Positions 60,301-64,000 of a stretch of DNA of 64,000 nucleotides are shown piece after piece. The position numbers were made by a program, and so were the translations under genes. The notes under the pieces are model-generated. The model was not told the DNA's origin. It was given only the letters and a program-made list of their open reading frames with translations, and did no database searches. Numbering within the stretch: position 1 is the stretch's first letter; the number at the start of each line of letters is the position of its first letter. Source of the stretch: JBBRHH01 sp963788015 (lineage in GTDB: Bacteria; Planctomycetota; Phycisphaerae; Tepidisphaerales; Tepidisphaeraceae); assembly GCA_963788015.1 (NCBI GenBank), contig CAWBEY010000005.1, positions 1-64,000 of the forward strand, in the 5' to 3' direction.

Positions 60301-60338
60301 TTTCTTCTATCCACGTGCGGGAACGGATTTCGCAATGA
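57307..60338 (+). CDS. Restriction endonuclease (BPTD_3080/type III-like Res), one frameshift
   Basis: A protein of about 1,010 residues cleaving DNA, with an SF2 helicase core. GTG start MTNQAVIQNPIINSPFDEPQ; ACKMATGSGKTAVMAMIIAW (Walker A) and LIVTPGITIKDRLRVLLP. After a frame change near 58115: VVLNDEAHHCYRLK (DEAH-type motif II), YDVSATPFFLRGSG (motif III), VSVSMLTEGWDANTVTHVLG (motif V) and CEQVVGRALRRMSY (motif VI). The C-terminal part has YIPDFIARLDDG and LLNLIVEVTGAKD, a PD-(D/E)xK nuclease site. This is the layout of the BPTD_3080-type Res family, which pairs with a long methyltransferase; the pair is present here (61426 onward). Confidence 0.85.
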
Positions 60339-60620
60339 AAGCATCTAAGACGCAGATCAATCCTAAGTGTACGCAGGAACTTAAGACCAAGTTGCACGCG
60401 CAATGTGAAAACCGACCGCCAAATATTGACGCTCACGTTCCGAACCGTTAATCATTCGGCAGTAAACCCGCCAGGCCTCTGCCGAAAGGCACGCACACTT
60501 CGGCGGGTCTTTCTTTTAATATCCGGGGCATCGTTCCAGTGCAGAGCCCATCAAGCTTTAGCAACGCGCATACTCGCTCGAATGAACCACGTGCCAGGTG
60601 AGGCTCAAGAAAGGTCGCCA

Positions 60621-61136
60621 ATGCCGCTCCGGATAAAGTTAACCGCCGAGACTCCTCAGACAACTGATTTGGCTGATGTTGCGCGGTTCCTCGACGCCTT
60701 TGCAACACTCTATGAGGCGGCGCAAGTTTTCAGTAATCGTCGGTATAGCGACATCCGCGAACGTTGGGGCGCCGATCGTCGAGCCGAATTGGCGGCAGAA
60801 GATCGCCTCTACATCGAGACTCTTCGATCTGGCTCGCTCACCCTGACCGCCGTCGGCGCTTGGGCGTCCGGGACGATTATTGCGGCCTTAACAGTTACGA
60901 ATCTCCTACAAAAGTTGCTTGACTGGAAGATTGATCGTCAACTGAAGGAACAGCAACTAATCAAATTAACTCGAGAGAATCGTCAGGCAATCGAGGCGGA
61001 CACGAGAGCGGCAACGGAGCGACTGATACAATTGACCGCTCCAGGAGCGCAACCGACTCCCGCAAGCTCTCGAGATTGCGAGATGTGTGAGTGCAATCCG
61101 TGGTTCAAAAGTTCGGCCGAAGCGAATCGCAATTGA
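60621..61136 (+). CDS. Unrecognised membrane protein between res and mod
   Basis: 171 residues from the ATG at 60621 (AAAGG upstream at 6-8 bases). The N-terminal half has PQTTDLADVARFLDAFATLY, RRYSDIRERWGADR and EDRLYIETLRSGSLTL; a membrane helix follows (LTAVGAWASGTIIAALTVTN), then charged helix QLIKLTRENRQAIEADTRAA. Its last 30 residues (CEMCECNPWF) look like out-of-frame tail sequence, so the true chain may continue into the next frame at 61087. I recognise no family. Position in the RM locus suggests an accessory or regulatory part; the ORF is unusually AT-rich compared with res and mod, hinting at a separate origin. Confidence 0.5.
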   Translation: MPLRIKLTAETPQTTDLADVARFLDAFATLYEAAQVFSNRRYSDIRERWGADRRAELAAEDRLYIETLRSGSLTLTAVGAWASGTIIAALTVTNLLQKLLDWKIDRQLKEQQLIKLTRENRQAIEADTRAATERLIQLTAPGAQPTPASSRDCEMCECNPWFKSSAEANRN

Positions 61137-61392
61137 CACCGTAAAAACCGAAGAGTCCATCTCCGCGTATTTTGAAGAGAAAAAGCGGCCACGGCCGCGA
61201 GTCGTACGTGAGCTCGGCGACTCAACACGAGAAATAGCTTCCGAATACAAACAATTGCAACTACCAGATTACTTTGATCCACAGGCAATTGAAGTGGTCA
61301 AACGATTTATCGCCGAACATGAGAACAGCAAAGACGTTCCGGCACCCGTATTAACGGCTCTTCGCGAGTACGTTCTAAAATGGTCACGCTGA
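61087..61392 (+). CDS. Small uncharacterised protein, possibly the C-terminus of the preceding gene
   Basis: Open frame of 101 residues from a GTG. VSAIRGSKVRPKRIAIDT, TEESISAYFEEKKRPRPRVV, DYFDPQAIEVVKRFIAEHEN and APVLTALREYVLKWS. It overlaps the end of the previous gene in another frame; sense reads best as a continuation after a one-base change near 61050. No family is known to me. It ends 33 bases before mod. Confidence 0.45.
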   Translation: MSAIRGSKVRPKRIAIDTVKTEESISAYFEEKKRPRPRVVRELGDSTREIASEYKQLQLPDYFDPQAIEVVKRFIAEHENSKDVPAPVLTALREYVLKWSR

Positions 61393-61425
61393 TTACGATA
61401 CTGGAAAAAGTACAAAAGTATATCA

Positions 61426-64000
61426 ATGGCCAAACAAAGAAAAGCCGCAGTTGCTGCCAAGGTTGAAAGTATCAAGCATGCTGCCGCCACCCGCAAAAAT
61501 ATCCCCACCGAAGAACTCCGCGACTTCGTCGCCGAAGACGAGAACACCCCCAAATCCATCCTCTACCCGCGCACCCTTCCCTCGACCCCCAACTCGTCTG
61601 GAAAGGAAAAGACGAGCAGGATTCCAAACCCCTCGAAATCCCCGCCGTCCCCATCTACATCCAGGAAAAAATCCACCCCCAGGCCATCATCGAAGACTTC
61701 CGCCGCTCCTGCCCCGCGCCGGAATCGAAGCCGAAGGCCCCGACCAGTTCGCCCTGTTCAACGACTTCAACGGCATCGACGCCTTCGACAAGAAAGTGGA
61801 CTTCTATCACCACGACCAGCACTGGTCCAACCGCATGATTCTCGGCGACTCTCTACTTGTCATGAATTCCCTTGCCGAGAAGGAAGGTCTTAAAGGACAA
61901 GTCCAGACAATATATTTCGATCCGCCCTACGGCATTAAGTTTGGATCGAACTGGCAGGTCAGTACGCGTAAACGAGACGTAAAGGACGGCAAGGTTCCCG
62001 ACATCACGCGGCAGCCCGAGCAAATTCTCGCGTTTAGGGACACTTGGAAACTCGGCATTCATTCCTACCTTTCATACCTGCGTGAACGGTTGGTAATCTC
62101 TCGTGCACCTCTTGGCCGAAACAGGCAGCATTTTTGTGCAGATCGGAGATGAGAACGTACATCTCGTTCGTAATTTGCTTGACGAAGTATTTGGCATGGA
62201 AAATTTCTGCTCAATCATCTCTTACGCCAAGACAAGCACCACCACCGGTCGGCTATTGCCAGGAACCACAGACTTCATCCTCTGGTATGCCAAAGACAGC
62301 GAGCAGGTGAAATACCGCCCGCTTTATACGACTAAGGAATTGGGTGGCACCGGAGCGGGCAAGTACGATCAAGTACAACTACCTGATGGGAATCGGCGCA
62401 CGATGCAGCCTTCTGAGAAGGACAATCCAGCAAAGCTTTCCGACGGGAGCCGCGCGTTCAGGCTTGATAACATTACATCTCCCAGAATCCGTGATGCTCG
62501 CACCGGCTATTACCCAGTAAAAATTGGCGGTAAATCTTTTCTTCCAGCGCAGGGTGAGTGGAAAACAAATGCGAATGGAATGAAAAATCTAATATCGGCC
62601 GGAAGGGTTCAACAAACATCGAACAGCTTAAGCTATGTTCGATTCATTGATGACTTCCCGGCCTACGCGCTGACCAACTCTTGGGCGGATATCGGCGGCA
62701 TCCAGAGCCGAAGTGACCCAAAAGTTTACGTTGTACAAACGGCGACAAGTACGGTCGCAGCGTTGCCTCCTCATGACCACCGACCCCGGCGACCTAGTCC
62801 TCGACCCCACCTGCGGCTCCGGCACCACCGCCTACGTCGCCGAGCAATGGGGCCGCCGCTGGATCACCACCGACACCTCCCGCGTCGCTCTCGCCTTAGC
62901 TCGCACCCGCCTCATGACCGCCCGCTTCCCATATTACCTCCTCGCCGATTCCACCGAGGGTCGCAAAAAAGAAGCTTGATCTCTCCGCTTCCTCCGCGAC
63001 CTCCGTGAACTCTGTGGCGAAAACTTCCTCCTCCTTCACCGACGACATCCGCCGCGGCTTCGTTTATCAGCGCGTTCCCCACGTCACCCTCAAATCCATC
63101 GCCAACAACCCCGACATCAAGGAGGGCATGACCCGCAAGCAGATCGACGACGCCATTGCCCGCCACGCCGACACCGAAACCCTCTTCGACAAACCCTACG
63201 AAGACCCCAAAGCGCCTTCGCGTCACCGGCCCATTCACCGTCGAATCCCTCTCTCCGCACCGCACCATCAGCATCGAAGAAAAGAAACGCCGCAGCGCCG
63301 GCGCCTCCCCCGCCACGGCCGGCTGGGCCATCAAAACCGCCGGCCCCAGCGACTTCGCCCGCATCATTCTCGACAACCTCAAGAAGGCCCCCATCCAGAC
63401 CGGCAAGAAACAGGAGCGCATCAAGCTCGACTCCGTCGAAGCCTATCCCGGCGAATGGATTCACGGCGAAGGCCGCTTCACCGACGCCGACAACAAAGAA
63501 AAACGCGTCGCCATCACCATCGGCCCCGAGTTCGGCACCGTCGAGCCCGGCCTCGTCAAGGAAGCCGCCAAGGAAGCCGTCCGCGGCGTCGGCTTCGACG
63601 TCCTCCTCGTCTGCGGCTTCGCCTTCGATCCCCACGTCTCCGAAGAAGCCAAACGCTACGGCAATCTCACCGTCCTCGCCGTCAAGATGAACCCCGACCT
63701 CGCCATGGGCGACGAGCTGCTCAAGAAGACCGGCGCCGGCAATCTCTTCATGGTCTTCGGCGAACCCGACATCCAGATCATCCACCGCCATGTCGAACCC
63801 ACCCCCGGCCAGATCGGCGGCGAATTGCTCCAGGTCCAGATCAACGGCCTCGACGTCTACGACCCCACCACCGGCGACATCCGCTCCGACTCCACCGACG
63901 ATATCGCCTGCTGGTTCATCGACACCGACTACAACGGCGAATCCTTCTTCGTCCGCCACGCCTATTTCACCGGCGCCGGCGACCCCTACGAAAAGTTGAA
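61426..64000 (+). CDS. Long DNA methyltransferase (Mod) of the RM locus, multiple frameshifts, 3' end outside window
   Basis: Beta-class adenine-type methyltransferase. Start MAKQRKAAVAAKVESIKHAA and EELRDFVAEDENTPKSILYP; then EIPAVPIYIQEKIHPQAIIE in another frame, FALFNDFNGIDAFDKKVDFY, catalytic IYFDPPYGIKFGSNWQ (DPPY), a target-recognition segment (FVQIGDENVHLVRNLLDEVF to IGGIQSRSDPK), and motif I VLDPTCGSGTTAYVAE. After a stop at 62979 and a short repeat-like insertion, the long C-terminal extension resumes (DIRRGFVYQRVPHVTLKSIA; MTRKQIDDAIARHADTETLF; GRFTDADNKEKRVAITIG), open to the window edge. Breaks lie near 61570, 61715, 62105, 62745, 62980 and 63215. The long C-terminal form is the partner of BPTD_3080-type Res. 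Either a decayed gene or an error-rich stretch. Confidence 0.7.
62983..63018 (+). repeat. CCTCCG-type repeat inside the mod region
   Basis: CTCTCCGCTTCCTCCGCGAC followed by CTCCGTGAACTCTGTGGC resembles the intergenic repeat at 10377. It separates the methyltransferase core from its C-terminal extension and coincides with the stop codon at 62979. Confidence 0.45.

Overview
GC-rich (about 60 percent) chromosomal window that looks like a planctomycete, most likely the Phycisphaerae side. Reasons: two large secreted repeat proteins carry the N-terminal LESLEGRRL-type motif seen on planctomycete surface proteins; Rho has a long disordered N-terminal extension; there are Tat-exported Gfo/Idh/MocA and metallophosphoesterase proteins, FG-GAP, PQQ-like, HAF and delta-60 repeat proteins; and many genes lack a clear Shine-Dalgarno. 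The taxon is inferred from gene style, as no rRNA is present.

Layout. 1-8.9 kb: a frame-broken HEAT-like gene, coaE, rho with a clean intrinsic terminator, a DUF4058 remnant, a CII-like HTH gene, a PQQ-like propeller protein, serB and a methyltransferase. 8.9-16 kb: Gfo/Idh/MocA, an LTXXQ-like exported protein, DUF1569, a delta-60 giant, a metallophosphoesterase, a heptamer tandem array and a LysE exporter. 16-31 kb: outer-membrane efflux lipoprotein, FHA-GAF-histidine kinase, TonB-like protein, FG-GAP protein, SGNH hydrolase, a MraY/WecA-type transferase, a second phosphoesterase, a YwqK/MORN plus CAP-like protein, a HAF protein and a sugar-nucleotide epimerase. 31-43 kb: tRNA-Leu(CAG), a second Gfo oxidoreductase, NrnA, a giant fused indolepyruvate:ferredoxin oxidoreductase, dapB, clpS and anmK. 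43-47.5 kb: an accessory patch with a Fic protein, a decayed second copy of a BatA-domain gene, a tRNA-end scar, an XRE antitoxin-like gene and the parent BatA-domain gene. 47.5-56 kb: a signalling block with a CBM48 protein, CheB, a CheB-CheR-PAS fusion, a hybrid histidine kinase and a NarX-NarL fusion. 56-64 kb: pdxJ, then a restriction-modification locus (res, an unrecognised membrane protein, a small ORF and a long mod gene running off the edge).

Many genes, including essential ones (dapB, pdxJ and the MraY-type transferase), are broken by single frame changes that can be bridged by eye. I count roughly 30. The simplest explanation is uncorrected indels in a long-read or metagenome assembly. 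A few loci (DUF4058, second BatA copy, DUF4351-like tail) also lack whole segments and look truly decayed. Entries marked frameshifted give the whole span of the bridged gene.

The most interesting candidates are the CheB/CheBR/kinase/NarXL signalling block, the restriction-modification locus with an unknown membrane protein between res and mod, and the Fic/XRE patch bordered by a partial duplicate of the BatA gene.
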